64,000 nt of DNA from an uncultured Alphaproteobacteria bacterium (GCA_937923625.1 CALDTV010000015.1:92450-156449), one strand, 5' to 3'. Positions 27,103 through 38,095 are shown, numbered from the stretch's first letter. Numbers and translations: made by a program. The notes: generated by a model not told the origin, from the letters alone.

Positions 27103-28115
27103 TGGCGGTGATACTCGATCACGCTTTATCTGAATTTTTTCAAAAATATCCTGATATCTCTGCGCAAGATAAATTGGGCATAGGTGTTTCTGGTGGGCCT
27201 GATAGCATGGCGCTCGCGGCGGCCCTAATAAATTATTTTAAAACAGATAGTGCAAAAGAAATTTATATTATCTCCGTTGATCATGGCCTGCGGGCGGATG
27301 CTGCGACTGAAATTAAAATGGTACAAGACTGGGCAAAAAGCCAAAACATAAATCATCAAACTTTATTGTGGCAAGGTGACAAACCAGACACAGGCGTCAT
27401 GGCTGCTGCACGGCAGGCGCGCTATGATTTAATGAATAATTTTTGTCTGGAGGAAAATATTCAAACGCTTTTTATCGCTCACCACGCAGACGACCAAGCA
27501 GAAACTTTTTTAATAAGATTAGCCAAAGGCAGTGGGCTGGATGGCTTGGCCGCTATGAGTGATTGGCGTGTTAACACGGGCGGCATAAATATCGCGCGAC
27601 CATTTTTAAACGTGCCAAAACAAATATTGGTAGAATATTGTGAGGCGAAAAACGTCCCATTTATGCACGACCCCAGCAATGAAAATGAACAATATTTGCG
27701 CCCCAGATTACGCCAATCAATGGAGGCTTTAGCGGCAGAAGGGTTAACCCCTAAACGCTTAACGATTACCGCAAAACGTTTATCACGGGCACGAAAAGCA
27801 TTAGAGAGGCTTGCCGCAAAGGCATTTGATGAAGCCGTGAAACAGCAACAGAGCCATCAAATTATCCTTGATTATGAAGTTTTGCGTGCGCACCCAGAAG
27901 AGATTGGCTTGCGGGTTGTTCAAAACGCAATCGCAGATTTAAGGTGTGGGGCGTTATATCAGGTAAGAATGGAAAAACTGGAAGAATTGTTTGAATGGCT
28001 ATGGTTTGATCCAAAAAGTTTTAAGCCGCGCACATTAGGGGGATTAAAATTCAGCCTAAAGAAAATAGATATCAATAGTGGGCTATCTTTAATAATAGAG
28101 CGTGAAAAATTATGA
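27102..28115 (+). CDS. tilS: tRNA(Ile)-lysidine synthase
   Basis: TilS attaches lysine to C34 of tRNA-Ile(CAU) so that it reads AUA. The PP-loop SGGPDS is at residues 30-35. The family blocks ISVDHGLRADA, AHHADDQAETFLIRLAKGSGLDGL and RPFLNVPKQILVEYC follow. At 337 residues it lacks the extended C-terminal domains of the 432-residue E. coli enzyme, which is common in alphaproteobacteria. It is coupled to cpoB by a one-base overlap (TAATG) and to the next gene by a four-base overlap. Confidence 0.94.
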   Translation: MAVILDHALSEFFQKYPDISAQDKLGIGVSGGPDSMALAAALINYFKTDSAKEIYIISVDHGLRADAATEIKMVQDWAKSQNINHQTLLWQGDKPDTGVMAAARQARYDLMNNFCLEENIQTLFIAHHADDQAETFLIRLAKGSGLDGLAAMSDWRVNTGGINIARPFLNVPKQILVEYCEAKNVPFMHDPSNENEQYLRPRLRQSMEALAAEGLTPKRLTITAKRLSRARKALERLAAKAFDEAVKQQQSHQIILDYEVLRAHPEEIGLRVVQNAIADLRCGALYQVRMEKLEELFEWLWFDPKSFKPRTLGGLKFSLKKIDINSGLSLIIEREKL

Positions 28116-28711
28116 TACGTTATGTTTTTATATCGGCCTTTATGTTCATGTTTTTTCTGTCTTCTGGTTGGGCGCAAACATCTGACGAAAAATCGTTAAT
28201 AAATCACGGAGATGTGCGTGGATTTATCTGGGGTTTACCTACAAAAGTTGTACAAGAAAATGAAGCCGCAACATTTATTGTTGCTGAAGATGATCGAATG
28301 TTATTTCGCGGCGGCGCATTCGGCATGCCTGCCACCATTGTTTATGAATTTCGTGAGAATAAGTTAAACCAAGCAAGAATTTTTATTGAAAAATCTTATA
28401 CGGATCAGCAAAAACGTATTGATGATCTTATGACTATAAGGGCTGATTTGGTCGCACGCTATGGCGAACCTTTAGAAGAAGATTTTAAATGGCGGAACAA
28501 AAGTAACATTGATTATCCTGATGCTTGGGGGTGGTCAGTTTATCGTGGGGAGCTTTTCATTACGTTAAAATTCCAAGATCAACAGACGGATGTGACCGTT
28601 TTTCTGGGCAATCAACAGCCCTATGAGCCGCAGTTTTCTGTAACCTACCAACCCCGCCAAGCGAAGACAAATAGTACGAAAGAGCCGCCAGCATCGGGGT
28701 TGTTATTTTGA
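28112..28711 (+). CDS. Conserved-looking periplasmic protein of unknown function
   Basis: This 199-residue protein has a Sec signal peptide (residues 1-21, cleaving after GWA). The mature part is mixed alpha/beta, including DVRGFIWGLPTKVVQENEA and later LVARYGEPLEEDFKWRN and SVYRGELFITLKF. I do not recognise a named family; the pattern (gene-product stability or comparison of a residue pair followed by LxxxYGxP) occurs in small uncharacterised periplasmic proteins. Its ATG overlaps the tilS stop by four bases, so it is translationally coupled to an otherwise cytosolic gene. Confidence 0.75.
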   Translation: MIRYVFISAFMFMFFLSSGWAQTSDEKSLINHGDVRGFIWGLPTKVVQENEAATFIVAEDDRMLFRGGAFGMPATIVYEFRENKLNQARIFIEKSYTDQQKRIDDLMTIRADLVARYGEPLEEDFKWRNKSNIDYPDAWGWSVYRGELFITLKFQDQQTDVTVFLGNQQPYEPQFSVTYQPRQAKTNSTKEPPASGLLF

Positions 28712-28815
28712 GCTGTAAATAGGGCTTTATGCCGCGAAATATAAAGGACTAAGCTTGATTTATGGCGTGAAAAGCTTAAGGTACAAGTGAATAATTTATC
28801 GAAGGATTTTTAACC

Positions 28816-30732
28816 ATGAATAATATGGGACGTAACCTCTTTTTCTGGCTTGGTATTGGCCTGCTGATCGTTTTATTGCTGAACGCTTTTCAAAGCGGAC
28901 GCATGGGCGGCCTGATGGAGCAAGACAAAGAAATTGCCTATAGCGAATTTATGGATGGCGCAAAATCTGGCTCCATTTCCAGCATCACAATCCAAGGGCA
29001 AGAAATACAAGGAAGCTTCACCAATGGCGGTGAAAAATTCCGTGTTCTTGTGCCGAACGGTGAAAATGTTGTGCAACGAATTGAGGGCACAGGTGTTCGT
29101 ATTAGCGCCAAAGAGCCTGAACCTGAAAAGATAAGTGCTTTTTCCATTTTGTTGTCTTGGTTCCCGATGTTGCTTTTGATTGGTGTTTGGATTTTCTTTA
29201 TGAAGCAAATGCAAGGAAAAGGCGGCGGTGGCGCGATGGGGTTTGGGCGTAGCCGCGCGAAATTGTTAACCGAAAAACATGGCCGCGTCACATTTGATGA
29301 TGTTGCGGGGATTGATGAAGCAAAAACAGATCTTCAAGAAGTTGTTGAGTTCTTAAAAGATCCACAAAAATTCCAACGCCTTGGGGGGAAAATCCCTAAA
29401 GGGGCGTTGCTTGTTGGCCCACCAGGGACAGGTAAAACTTTAACCGCACGCGCCGTTGCGGGTGAGGCGGGTGTTCCGTTCTTCACTATTTCTGGCTCGG
29501 ACTTTGTTGAGATGTTTGTTGGGGTCGGCGCCAGCCGCGTCCGCGATATGTTTGAACAGGCGAAAAAGAATGCGCCTTGTATCATCTTTATTGATGAAAT
29601 TGATGCCGTTGGGCGTCACCGTGGTGCAGGCCATGGCGGTGGAAATGATGAACGCGAGCAAACATTAAACCAACTTTTGGTGGAGATGGATGGTTTTGAA
29701 GCCACTGAAGGTGTGATCTTGATTGCGGCAACCAACCGCCCTGATGTTCTTGATCCTGCGCTCTTGCGTCCTGGTCGTTTTGATCGTCAAATTGTTGTGC
29801 CCTTGCCCGATATTAAAGGCCGCGAAAAAATTCTTAAAGTGCATATGAAAAAAGTGCCGCTGGGCAGTAATGTCGACGCGATGGTTCTGGCGCGTGGAAC
29901 GCCAGGTTTTTCTGGTGCGGATTTGGCGAACCTTATTAACGAAGCCGCTTTATTGGCCGCACGAAATGATAAACGCACTGTCGGCATGGAAGAATTAGAA
30001 GCCGCAAAAGATAAAATCATGATGGGCGCGGAGCGCAAATCTATGGTCATGACAGAAGAAGAAAAAAAGCTAACGGCATATCACGAAGCAGGCCACGCTA
30101 TCGTGGCGGTGCATGAGCCAGAATCTGATCCTATCCATAAGGCAACGATTATTCCACGTGGTCGTGCGTTGGGGCTTGTTATGCGTTTACCGGAAGGCGA
30201 CAGAATTTCAATGTCTCGTGCCAAGTTAAAAGCTGATTTGTCCGTAGCAATGGGCGGACGTATTGCTGAAGAAATTATCTTTGGTGAAGAAGCTGTGACA
30301 ACAGGTGCTTCAAGCGATATCCAAATGGCAACATCAACCGCACGCCGCATGGTGACAGAATGGGGAATGTCTGACAAACTTGGTCCGCTTCGCTACGGCG
30401 CAGACGAACAAGAATTATTTTTGGGACAAGGTATGGGGGCGGCAAAATCCATGTCAGAAGAAACCGCCAATATGGTTGATTCAGAAACCAAGTTAATCGT
30501 TGAAAATGCCTATACGCGCGCGAAAGATATTTTAACCGAGCATCTTGATCAATTGCATACGCTTGCGAAAGCGTTGTTGGAATATGAGCTGTTAAGCGGT
30601 GATGAAATCAAAGACATCCTAGCAGGCAAAAAGATTGTACGCGTCGATGATGACGAAGAAGACACCCTATCAAAACGTGGTCCAACGTCTTCTGTGCCAA
30701 CAACGGGCAGGACGACAACGCAAGGGGCGTGA
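28816..30732 (+). CDS. ftsH: ATP-dependent zinc metalloprotease FtsH
   Basis: FtsH is the membrane-anchored AAA+ protease that degrades misfolded membrane proteins, sigma-32 and LpxC. Two membrane segments (residues 8-24 and 109-130) flank a periplasmic domain. Walker A GPPGTGKT is at 201-208, Walker B FIDEID at about 258-263, and the second region of homology ([19 protein letters not shown]) follows. The zinc site HEAGH is at 423-427. Length 638 is normal. GAAGGA precedes the ATG. It sits in the tilS-ftsH-glmM order common in alphaproteobacteria. Confidence 0.97.
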   Translation: MNNMGRNLFFWLGIGLLIVLLLNAFQSGRMGGLMEQDKEIAYSEFMDGAKSGSISSITIQGQEIQGSFTNGGEKFRVLVPNGENVVQRIEGTGVRISAKEPEPEKISAFSILLSWFPMLLLIGVWIFFMKQMQGKGGGGAMGFGRSRAKLLTEKHGRVTFDDVAGIDEAKTDLQEVVEFLKDPQKFQRLGGKIPKGALLVGPPGTGKTLTARAVAGEAGVPFFTISGSDFVEMFVGVGASRVRDMFEQAKKNAPCIIFIDEIDAVGRHRGAGHGGGNDEREQTLNQLLVEMDGFEATEGVILIAATNRPDVLDPALLRPGRFDRQIVVPLPDIKGREKILKVHMKKVPLGSNVDAMVLARGTPGFSGADLANLINEAALLAARNDKRTVGMEELEAAKDKIMMGAERKSMVMTEEEKKLTAYHEAGHAIVAVHEPESDPIHKATIIPRGRALGLVMRLPEGDRISMSRAKLKADLSVAMGGRIAEEIIFGEEAVTTGASSDIQMATSTARRMVTEWGMSDKLGPLRYGADEQELFLGQGMGAAKSMSEETANMVDSETKLIVENAYTRAKDILTEHLDQLHTLAKALLEYELLSGDEIKDILAGKKIVRVDDDEEDTLSKRGPTSSVPTTGRTTTQGA

Positions 30733-30736
30733 TTAG

Positions 30737-30781
30737 TTGACATATTATTATTTTGCTTTATACATAATTTTTTTTATGTAT
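30737..30781 (+). promoter_or_regulatory. Promoter with overlapping dyad before the thioredoxin-like gene
   Basis: TTGACA (30737-30742) and TATACA (30759-30764), 16 bases apart, form a plausible sigma-70-type promoter. ATACATAA (30760-30767) and TTATGTAT (30774-30781) form a perfect 8-base dyad that overlaps the -10, so it could act as an operator. GAGAGGA and the ATG at 30796 follow. Confidence 0.5.
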
Positions 30782-30795
30782 GAGAGGATATAGAT

Positions 30796-31356
30796 ATGGA
30801 TAGAAGAAACGTCTTAATTTTGGGATTAGGAACTGTTGCCGCTGGCTATTTTGCAAGACCATATATTGATGCGGCATTACAAAGTGCTGGCGAGGTAGAT
30901 TATTTAGAATACACGCATACCTCTGATAATCCATTAATTGTTTTAGATGATTTTGTTAATTTTGCTAATCAAGAATCGATGAGCAGATTTGTGATGATTG
31001 ACTTTCATGCTGATTGGTGTCCGCCCTGTCATGCTATTTCGCCTAGGTTATTGCCTGCGGCGCTAGCGTCGGGTGAAAATGTACTTGTTGTAAAAGTAAA
31101 AATACAGGACAGAGATGCAGAATTTACTAATCTTGGTATGATTAGCACATTAAAAATGACCGATGGTTTACCTGAAATTCAATTATACAGAAATGGTGAG
31201 CTCGCAGGTTTGTTCCAAGGTGACTTTCATGAGGCGGGCATTGCATCCTTTGTTAAAGAGCATGCTGAGGCGTATCGATCAAGGCCAGATGTGTTCCTTG
31301 GAAACCCGATAGAAGCACCCGTACCAAAAAATAATGGTCCATCTTTCGAGCTGTAG
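30796..31356 (+). CDS. Thioredoxin-fold protein with Tat-like N-terminus
   Basis: The 186-residue protein begins MDRRNVLILGLGTVAAGYFA, a twin-arginine-like signal or membrane anchor. A thioredoxin domain follows with the active site DWCPPC (Cys75, Cys78) and a cis-Pro in DGLPEIQLYRNGE. It probably acts as a periplasmic disulfide reductase or oxidase, or as a substrate-specific thioredoxin. It has its own promoter-like sequence and lies between ftsH and glmM, a place where I would not expect it. Codon use looks more AT-rich than that of its neighbours, so it may be a later insertion; this is inference. Confidence 0.75.
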   Translation: MDRRNVLILGLGTVAAGYFARPYIDAALQSAGEVDYLEYTHTSDNPLIVLDDFVNFANQESMSRFVMIDFHADWCPPCHAISPRLLPAALASGENVLVVKVKIQDRDAEFTNLGMISTLKMTDGLPEIQLYRNGELAGLFQGDFHEAGIASFVKEHAEAYRSRPDVFLGNPIEAPVPKNNGPSFEL

Positions 31357-31421
31357 ACGTCCGTAAGATCAATATTCTGTATTTCTTTGTATTTTAGCCT
31401 TGGATCTACTAAAATATTTTC

Positions 31422-32771
31422 ATGAATAAAAAATATTTTGGGACAGATGGAATACGGGGAACGGCGAACGCCGCGCCTATGACGGCGGGGATGGCGTTGC
31501 AGGTGGCCATGGCAATTGCATATGTGTTGCGCCAAAATGCCAATGGCAAGCCGATGAACCGCGTGGTGATTGGCAAAGATACGCGGCTATCGGGCTATAT
31601 GCTGGAACAAGCCATGGCATCTGGTTTTGTGGCGATGGGCATGGATGTGATCCGTACAGGGCCAATTCCGACTCCTGCTGTTGCCCGTTTGACCACATCT
31701 TTACGGGCGGATATTGGCGTGATGATTTCTGCATCGCATAACCCCTATCAGGATAACGGCATAAAAATTTTTGGCGGGGATGGCTTTAAGTTATCCGATG
31801 ACATGGAAGCACAAATAGAAACCATGATTGATCAGGACATGGAGGCGCATTTACCGTCTGCGGATGAGATTGGAAAGGCCACGCAATTGAACGATGCTGC
31901 GGGGCGTTATATTGAATATATCAAGCGTAGCTTTCCAAAAGGTAAAACGTTAAATGGATTAAAAATCGTTATCGATTGTGCGCATGGTGCGGCTTATAAA
32001 GTTGCGCCACAAATCTTATGGGAGCTAGAAGCCGATTTGATTAAAATAGGGCACGAGCCGAATGGCCGAAACATTAATGATAATGTGGGCGCGACGGCAA
32101 CCCAAACATTGCAAGAGCGTGTGATTGCAGAAAAAGCGGATATTGGTATTGCGCTAGATGGAGACGCGGACCGTTTGATCGTGGTGGATGAAAAAGGGCA
32201 AAAAATTGATGGTGACCAAATACTTGGATTGTTGGCACTTGCAAAGCGTGACCAAGGACATTTAAAAGGCGGCGTTGTCGCTACTGTCATGTCCAATTTG
32301 GGCCTAGAAAGATTTTTTGAAAAGGAAAATATTGCTTTTGCCCGCACGGCTGTTGGTGACAGATATGTGGTCGAAGAAATGCGCCAGAGTGGTTTTAATA
32401 TTGGCGGTGAGCAATCTGGCCATATTATCATGAGTGATTTTGCGACAACAGGCGATGGCGTTCTTGCCGCGCTTCAGGTGTTATCGGTCGTGAGCGAAAG
32501 CGGTAAAAAAGCGAGTGAGGTTTGCCATGTGTTTGACCCGTTGCCGCAATTATTAAAGAACGTGAAATATACAGGCAATAGCCCGCTAGATCTGGAACAA
32601 GTCCAATCTGCAATTAAATCGACAGAAGAAAAATTACGGGGTTCTGGCCGTTTATTGGTGCGCGCATCTGGCACAGAACCGCTTATTCGGGTGATGGCGG
32701 AAGGCGATGACTCTGCGCTGGTTGAAACGTCCGTGAATGATCTTTGTGATGTTATTCAAAAAGCTGCTTAA
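31422..32771 (+). CDS. glmM: Phosphoglucosamine mutase
   Basis: GlmM interconverts glucosamine-6-phosphate and glucosamine-1-phosphate on the way to UDP-GlcNAc for peptidoglycan and LPS. The catalytic phosphoserine is Ser105 in [13 protein letters not shown]. The metal loop is [10 protein letters not shown], the sugar-binding loop is [10 protein letters not shown], and the phosphate-binding [14 protein letters not shown] is at the C-terminus. Length 449 is typical. It completes the ftsH-glmM pairing despite the intervening thioredoxin-like gene. Confidence 0.96.
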   Translation: MNKKYFGTDGIRGTANAAPMTAGMALQVAMAIAYVLRQNANGKPMNRVVIGKDTRLSGYMLEQAMASGFVAMGMDVIRTGPIPTPAVARLTTSLRADIGVMISASHNPYQDNGIKIFGGDGFKLSDDMEAQIETMIDQDMEAHLPSADEIGKATQLNDAAGRYIEYIKRSFPKGKTLNGLKIVIDCAHGAAYKVAPQILWELEADLIKIGHEPNGRNINDNVGATATQTLQERVIAEKADIGIALDGDADRLIVVDEKGQKIDGDQILGLLALAKRDQGHLKGGVVATVMSNLGLERFFEKENIAFARTAVGDRYVVEEMRQSGFNIGGEQSGHIIMSDFATTGDGVLAALQVLSVVSESGKKASEVCHVFDPLPQLLKNVKYTGNSPLDLEQVQSAIKSTEEKLRGSGRLLVRASGTEPLIRVMAEGDDSALVETSVNDLCDVIQKAA

Positions 32772-32797
32772 AGAAATATTATTAAAGGAATACATAA

Positions 32798-33229
32798 ATG
32801 ATTGATATTGATACCGCCGTCCAAAGAGAGGCCGAAAATCCAGAAGGCAATCAAGAGTTGTTTTACCAAGTTTTTCTTAACGCTGAATTACATGTATGTT
32901 CTGCACCGAATAGTAAAAATATGGATCTTGATACACCGTATCAAGCGGATGGAGATACGCAGTTTGAAATTTTGGTGGCAGAAAATGACACCACAGAAAA
33001 TGATGGTCGGAACCTCGTTTATCTTTTTGATACCAAAGAACGCCTCGTTGAATTTTTTGATGATGGTGATAAGCACATGATTGGCATGAATGGCTATTCG
33101 TGGTTGCATACTCTGAAAACGGATTACACGCTGGTTTTAAATCCTGATCTGCCCTCTCAACGGGAATTTTATGCAGATGAAATTGAATGGCTTTTGAATA
33201 ATATCGAAGAAGGCGACCCGATAGAATAG
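32798..33229 (+). CDS. SseB-like N-terminal domain protein
   Basis: This is a 143-residue acidic cytosolic protein. The pattern FYQVFLNAELHVCSAP near the N-terminus, a central YLFDTKERLVEFF, and the end YTLVLNPDLPSQREFYADEIEWLL fit the SseB N-terminal domain (named for enhanced serine sensitivity in E. coli), a small domain of unclear function. AAAGGA precedes the ATG, and it starts 27 bases after glmM, so it is probably co-transcribed with it. The family call is by pattern only. Confidence 0.6.
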   Translation: MIDIDTAVQREAENPEGNQELFYQVFLNAELHVCSAPNSKNMDLDTPYQADGDTQFEILVAENDTTENDGRNLVYLFDTKERLVEFFDDGDKHMIGMNGYSWLHTLKTDYTLVLNPDLPSQREFYADEIEWLLNNIEEGDPIE

Positions 33230-33452
33230 AGCCTATTTAACCGCTAGATTTTTACAATTCGATATGTCCCACAGACAAGAAAGCCAATCGAAAGGGCTAT
33301 TTTGCTGGTGTAAGAAGCACTTGGAATGACGATGCATATAAGTTGTTATTTTAAGTGTGAAACTGTGCAATAGGGGCAATTTGATCTTGATTATCTGCGC
33401 CCTATAAGGGAAGGTAAAATTACATTTCAACAGCTTAGTTAACAGTGATTTT

Positions 33453-34529
33453 ATGCGCAAAGACAGCTCTTCAGCCTTGCTTCCAAATGGTCTGAGCGAC
33501 CTTCTACCGCCATTTGCGGAGCAAGAGGCCCGTATTGTGGCAGGTCTCATGCAATGTTTCGCACAATTTGGTTATAATCGCGTCAAACCTTCCTTGGTTG
33601 AGTTTGAAGAGACCTTGTTGGCTGATGGCCCTGGTAAGGCGCTGGCGCGGAATACTTTTCGCCTGATGGATCCAATTTCGCAACATATGATGGGGGTGCG
33701 CGCCGACACAACAGCGCAAATAGCCCGCATCGCGAACTCGCGCTTAAAAGAAGAAGCCCGACCGCTGCGCTTGTCTTATGCGGTCGATGTTTTGCGCGTT
33801 AATGGCTCGCAATTGCGCCCCGAACGGCAATTTTGCCAAGTGGGTTGTGAGTTGGTTGGGGCAAATGATGTGCGTGACGACACCGAGGTGGCATTGATTG
33901 CGGTGAAAGCTTTACATGATGCGGGTGTAAAAGATTTATCAATTGATTTAAGTATCCCGAGCCTTATTGACGTCGTTTTTGATGCATTTGATGTTGAAAA
34001 TGATGTGCGCGCACATTTGGAAAGCGCCTTGAAAAAACGTGATCGTGATGCGCTGGCGGAGTCAAAACATAAAGTGGCAAAAACATTTATTGATTTGCTA
34101 GATTGTTCAGGCTTGGCGCAAACAGCTGTCACTGGTTTAAAAGAAATTGACTTGCCGCAGGGCGCGCAAGAATATATCGCAAGCGTTGTTGAAATTTATG
34201 AAGGCTTAATCAAAGCTTTTAAGGTTTATAATTTAACGGATGTAAATGTGACGATTGACCCGATTGAACGTCGCGGTTTTGATTATAAAAAGGGCGTGAG
34301 CTTTACCCTGTTTTCAAAATTTGTGCGTGGTGAATTGGGGCGTGGTGGGCGTTATATGTTAACTGATATTACTAAAGAAAATGCATCGGGCTTTACGCTT
34401 TATATGGACAGCGTTAAGCAAGCTGTATCCCCCGTTGACGAACAAAAAAGCCAAACCGTCAAACAAGATACGGATTGGAACGAAATTAAAAAATTACAGG
34501 ATCAAGGGATTGCTGTGTCACGCGGTTAG
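33453..34529 (+). CDS. hisZ: ATP phosphoribosyltransferase regulatory subunit HisZ
   Basis: HisZ is a catalytically inactive histidyl-tRNA-synthetase paralogue that pairs with short-form HisG in the first step of histidine synthesis. The protein shows the class II synthetase remnants LPNGLSDLLPPFAEQEARIV, FRLMDPISQHMMGVRADTTA and ERQFCQVGCELVGA. The tRNA-binding C-domain is missing, and the length is 358. The lack of HisS catalytic motifs and the location next to purA, as in many alphaproteobacteria, support HisZ over HisS. hisG is not in the window. Confidence 0.9.
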   Translation: MRKDSSSALLPNGLSDLLPPFAEQEARIVAGLMQCFAQFGYNRVKPSLVEFEETLLADGPGKALARNTFRLMDPISQHMMGVRADTTAQIARIANSRLKEEARPLRLSYAVDVLRVNGSQLRPERQFCQVGCELVGANDVRDDTEVALIAVKALHDAGVKDLSIDLSIPSLIDVVFDAFDVENDVRAHLESALKKRDRDALAESKHKVAKTFIDLLDCSGLAQTAVTGLKEIDLPQGAQEYIASVVEIYEGLIKAFKVYNLTDVNVTIDPIERRGFDYKKGVSFTLFSKFVRGELGRGGRYMLTDITKENASGFTLYMDSVKQAVSPVDEQKSQTVKQDTDWNEIKKLQDQGIAVSRG

Positions 34530-34552
34530 CAAAATTGAAGAAAGGTTTTTAA

Positions 34553-35845
34553 ATGTCAAATGTAGCGGTAATTGGCTCTCAGTGGGGCGATGAAGGCAAA
34601 GGTAAGATTGTTGATGTTTTATCAAGTCAGGCCGAAGTTGTTGTACGCTTTCAAGGGGGGCATAACGCTGGACACACGCTGGTTGTTGATGGTGTGACTT
34701 ATAAATTACATTTGCTGCCCTCTGGCGTTGTGCGTCAGGGTAAATTATCTATTATTGGTAATGGCGTGGTCGTTGATCCAAAAGCTTTGCTCACAGAAAT
34801 TGAAAATATTCGTTCACAAGGCATTGATATTAACCCTGATAATTTAATGTTAGCGGAAAATGCGACACTTATTATGCCTGTTCACCCTGCGCTGGATATT
34901 GCCATGGAAGAAGCGCGCGGCGCGAAGAAAATCGGCACAACGGGACGCGGTATTGGCTTGGCCTATGAGGATAAAGTGGCGCGGCGTGGTATTCGTGTTT
35001 GTGATTTGGCACACCCTGAATATTTAAAAGAACGTATTGAAAATATGCTGTCTTATCATAACGCTTTGTTGAAAGGCATGGGCGCGGATGAGATGAAAGC
35101 CGATGATGTTTATGATTATATGATGGGTATGGGTGATGAGATTTTGAAATATAGCGGCGTGGCATGGAAGGCAATTGATGATGCCTCTAAAGCAGGTAAG
35201 AAAATTTTGTTCGAAGGGGCGCAAGGTCACTTCCTTGATGTGGATCACGGCACTTACCCTTTTGTGACGTCCTCCAATACTGTGGCGGCGCAGGCGGCGG
35301 CAGGGGCAGGTGTTGGCGCAAAGAAAATTGGTTATGTGTTGGGTATTACCAAGGCTTATACAACCCGTGTTGGTTCTGGCCCATTCCCGACGGAATTGGA
35401 AGATGAAACGGGTGAGACATTGGGGCGTAATGGTCATGAATTTGGTACATCAACAGGGCGCAAGCGCCGCTGTGGCTGGTTCGATGCGGTGTTGGTGCGT
35501 CAGGCGATTAAGACGGGCGGCATTGATGGTATTGCGCTGACCAAAATTGATGTGTTGGATGGATTTGATGAGATCAAAGTCTGTGTGGCGTATGATTTAA
35601 ACGGGGAGCGCATTGATTATCTTCCTGCGTCCACCATTGATCAGGCGAATATCAAACCAATTTACGAAACCATTAAAGGTTGGAGTGGTAAAACACTCGG
35701 CGCACGCAGCTGGGCGGATATTCCTGCGGATGCGGTGAAATATGTACGTTACATTGAAGAATTGATTGAAGCACCTGTGGCGTTGCTCTCTACCAGTCCT
35801 GATCGCGATGATACAATTTTGATGCAGGACCCCTTTAATAGCTAA
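34553..35845 (+). CDS. purA: Adenylosuccinate synthetase
   Basis: PurA makes adenylosuccinate from IMP, aspartate and GTP, the committed step to AMP. The N-terminal P-loop [14 protein letters not shown], the NAGHTLV catalytic region, [34 protein letters not shown] and [12 protein letters not shown] are all present. Length 430 is normal. AAAGG lies upstream, and the gene starts 23 bases after hisZ in the same direction. Confidence 0.97.
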   Translation: MSNVAVIGSQWGDEGKGKIVDVLSSQAEVVVRFQGGHNAGHTLVVDGVTYKLHLLPSGVVRQGKLSIIGNGVVVDPKALLTEIENIRSQGIDINPDNLMLAENATLIMPVHPALDIAMEEARGAKKIGTTGRGIGLAYEDKVARRGIRVCDLAHPEYLKERIENMLSYHNALLKGMGADEMKADDVYDYMMGMGDEILKYSGVAWKAIDDASKAGKKILFEGAQGHFLDVDHGTYPFVTSSNTVAAQAAAGAGVGAKKIGYVLGITKAYTTRVGSGPFPTELEDETGETLGRNGHEFGTSTGRKRRCGWFDAVLVRQAIKTGGIDGIALTKIDVLDGFDEIKVCVAYDLNGERIDYLPASTIDQANIKPIYETIKGWSGKTLGARSWADIPADAVKYVRYIEELIEAPVALLSTSPDRDDTILMQDPFNS

Positions 35846-35962
35846 GATTTAGCGAGAACATACCGCGTTATCACGGCAATTTACTTTCAACCCGAAGCGT
35901 ATTAAAATATGTGAGAAAAGCAATTCTGCTTGTTTATCTTAATATTTTAGTGACGCGCCCCT

Positions 35963-38095
35963 ATGGAAGATGCCCCGCAAAAAGATCAGAAAGAGCCTGC
36001 GTCTGAAAAAAAAGACAAGCTAGGCGCGGCCGCGCGAAAATCTAATCAGAAGCCCGAGAAGAATTCTGATAAGAAAAAAGCGCGCGCTCCTAAAACACCT
36101 CAAAATACAAAAATTGCCTTTAATAAAGATATCGATGTTGATTTTAAAGAGCCTTTAGATGATTTAAGCAAGGGGACGATAAAGGCATATCGTGCGCATG
36201 GCAGCAATAAAATGCCTTCCAGCCTTGTGGCGTTTATCTGTGATAAAACGCTAACGCCGCGCCGCCAAGCAACAATTAAATATAGCAAAATATTTAACGT
36301 CAGCTTGCCGCGCTTTGTTGAATCGGGAAAAATTTTTGTTCCAAGTGAAAAGGAAGAAAGATTTTGCTTTATCTATGAAAATAATTTCGGCAAGAAATTG
36401 TTACCTCCTGATCACCCTCAAGCGGCTTTGGCCTTCAGGCCAGATGATGTGATGAGCAACATTGTTAAACCACTTATTAAAACAATTATAGAGCTGAATA
36501 ATAAAGACATGGTGCATGGCGAAATTTGGCCTGGAAATATGTTCCATAGCGGTATTGGCGCGGGAGAGGGGATTAAGTTAGGGGATTGTCTAACGGCGTC
36601 GGCCTCTTCATTGTTGCCTGCATTATATGAACCTGTTGAGCGCGCGATGGCTGATCCTGTCGCCAAGGGGCGCGGAACGCTTGCCGATGATTTATATGCG
36701 TTGGGGGTTTCTTTGGCTGTGATGATGCGAACAGCAGATCCACTTGCAGGCTTAACCGAAGCCGAAGTGATTGAGCGTAAAATTGACAAGGGGAGTTATA
36801 CCACCCTTATTGGTCGTGACAGATTTAGCGGTGCAATGCTGGAATTGTTGCGGGGGCTTTTATATGATGACGCATCGCAGCGGTGGGATTTAGAAGATAT
36901 CGAAGCATGGCTGGATGGACGACGTTTAAGCCCGAAGCAATCATCAAAAAGAATTAAGGCGGCGCGTCCCTTAATTTTTGCCAACAAAAAATATACGCGG
37001 CCAGAATTATTAGCAACTGATTTACACAAGCACCCTGAAGAAACTGCCCGCTTTGTCGAAAATGGTGAGCTACACCAATGGGTGGATCGTGCCATTGAAG
37101 ATAAAGGGATTAAAGTTCGTTTAGAACAAGTTGAAAAAGACTTGGCCCTTCTTGATCGTGGGGAGGGGTATAATAAACGCTTAGCGGCCTTTTTGGCGGT
37201 AGGGCTTTATACAGACAGCCCTATTTTTTACGATAATATTAAATTTCTTCCGTCAGGTTTTGGCAAGGCGATGACCACGGCTTTTCGGCGGGGGGAGAAT
37301 ATTCAGCCTTTTGCCAATGCGATGCGTCATGTTTTTGTGATCCCTGCTTTGCGGTATAAAAAATCGGGAAACTTAACGCCAATTTTGACAAAATTTGATA
37401 GCTGCCGTGCCTTCATGCAGCAAACCAATATTGGTTTTGGTATTGAACGATGCATGTACGTCATGGATGTTGATTGCCCCTGTTTGAGCCCTGTTTTAGA
37501 TAAATATTATGTTAGTACCCCCGAAGAGTTAATGCGGGCATTCGAACAAGTCTGCTCACAAGACAAGCCGCAATCTTTAATTGACAGACATGTTTTGGCG
37601 TTCTTATCGGTAAAAGACAGAAAAAATGTTGAACCTTATGTGGCTGAGTTGCGATCAAAAGAAGCTTATAAAAATATTTTAGGACAGCTTCAAACCTTTG
37701 CAACAATTCAATCAAGGGCGCGATTAGAAAATTTCCCCGCTATTGCACATTGGTTTGCGGATAATTTAACCGTTGTGTTTGATAAATTTCATGACGCCAA
37801 ACGCAAAGAATTTTTACAAGCCAAAGTTGAAAAAGCCAAAAAAATTGGAAATTTAAGCCAGTTGTCACAATTGTTTGAAGACCCCCTTTTATACCAATCA
37901 GATGTTGGGAAATTTCAACAAGCCGCAGAACAATTTAAAAAATTAGATGCTGAAAAAGAAAAGATAGAAACCAAATTAAAAGACAAAAACGGTTATGGGC
38001 AAGAGCTAGGGCAGCAAACGGGGTCTGTTGTTGCGATGTTTTTATCTTTTGTAATTATTTTAATCACTGCTTATGTGACTTTGGTGAAGGGTTAG
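35963..38095 (+). CDS. Tail-anchored pseudokinase-like protein near the Tad locus
   Basis: This 710-residue protein has four parts. A Lys/Pro-rich disordered N-terminus spans about 1-60. A degenerate protein-kinase domain follows (about 65-315). A large helical region runs to about 680, and one C-terminal membrane segment (VVAMFLSFVIILITAYVTLV) ends the protein. In the kinase domain the catalytic loop reads VHGEIWPGN: His185 and Asn192 are kept but Glu187 replaces the catalytic Asp. GDC with Asp208 stands for DFG, and no glycine-rich loop is visible. It is probably inactive or atypical. The next gene starts 7 bases later, and the Tad genes follow in the same direction. Function unknown. Confidence 0.75.
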   Translation: MEDAPQKDQKEPASEKKDKLGAAARKSNQKPEKNSDKKKARAPKTPQNTKIAFNKDIDVDFKEPLDDLSKGTIKAYRAHGSNKMPSSLVAFICDKTLTPRRQATIKYSKIFNVSLPRFVESGKIFVPSEKEERFCFIYENNFGKKLLPPDHPQAALAFRPDDVMSNIVKPLIKTIIELNNKDMVHGEIWPGNMFHSGIGAGEGIKLGDCLTASASSLLPALYEPVERAMADPVAKGRGTLADDLYALGVSLAVMMRTADPLAGLTEAEVIERKIDKGSYTTLIGRDRFSGAMLELLRGLLYDDASQRWDLEDIEAWLDGRRLSPKQSSKRIKAARPLIFANKKYTRPELLATDLHKHPEETARFVENGELHQWVDRAIEDKGIKVRLEQVEKDLALLDRGEGYNKRLAAFLAVGLYTDSPIFYDNIKFLPSGFGKAMTTAFRRGENIQPFANAMRHVFVIPALRYKKSGNLTPILTKFDSCRAFMQQTNIGFGIERCMYVMDVDCPCLSPVLDKYYVSTPEELMRAFEQVCSQDKPQSLIDRHVLAFLSVKDRKNVEPYVAELRSKEAYKNILGQLQTFATIQSRARLENFPAIAHWFADNLTVVFDKFHDAKRKEFLQAKVEKAKKIGNLSQLSQLFEDPLLYQSDVGKFQQAAEQFKKLDAEKEKIETKLKDKNGYGQELGQQTGSVVAMFLSFVIILITAYVTLVKG

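Noticed and set aside
33230..33452. Degenerate GTCATT-type palindrome upstream of hisZ (GGAATGACG at about 33330)
   Set aside because: Only one end is visible and no convincing inverted partner was found.
33453..34529. Histidyl-tRNA synthetase instead of HisZ
   Set aside because: The protein lacks the C-terminal anticodon-binding domain and the HisS catalytic arginine blocks, and it is adjacent to purA as HisZ usually is.
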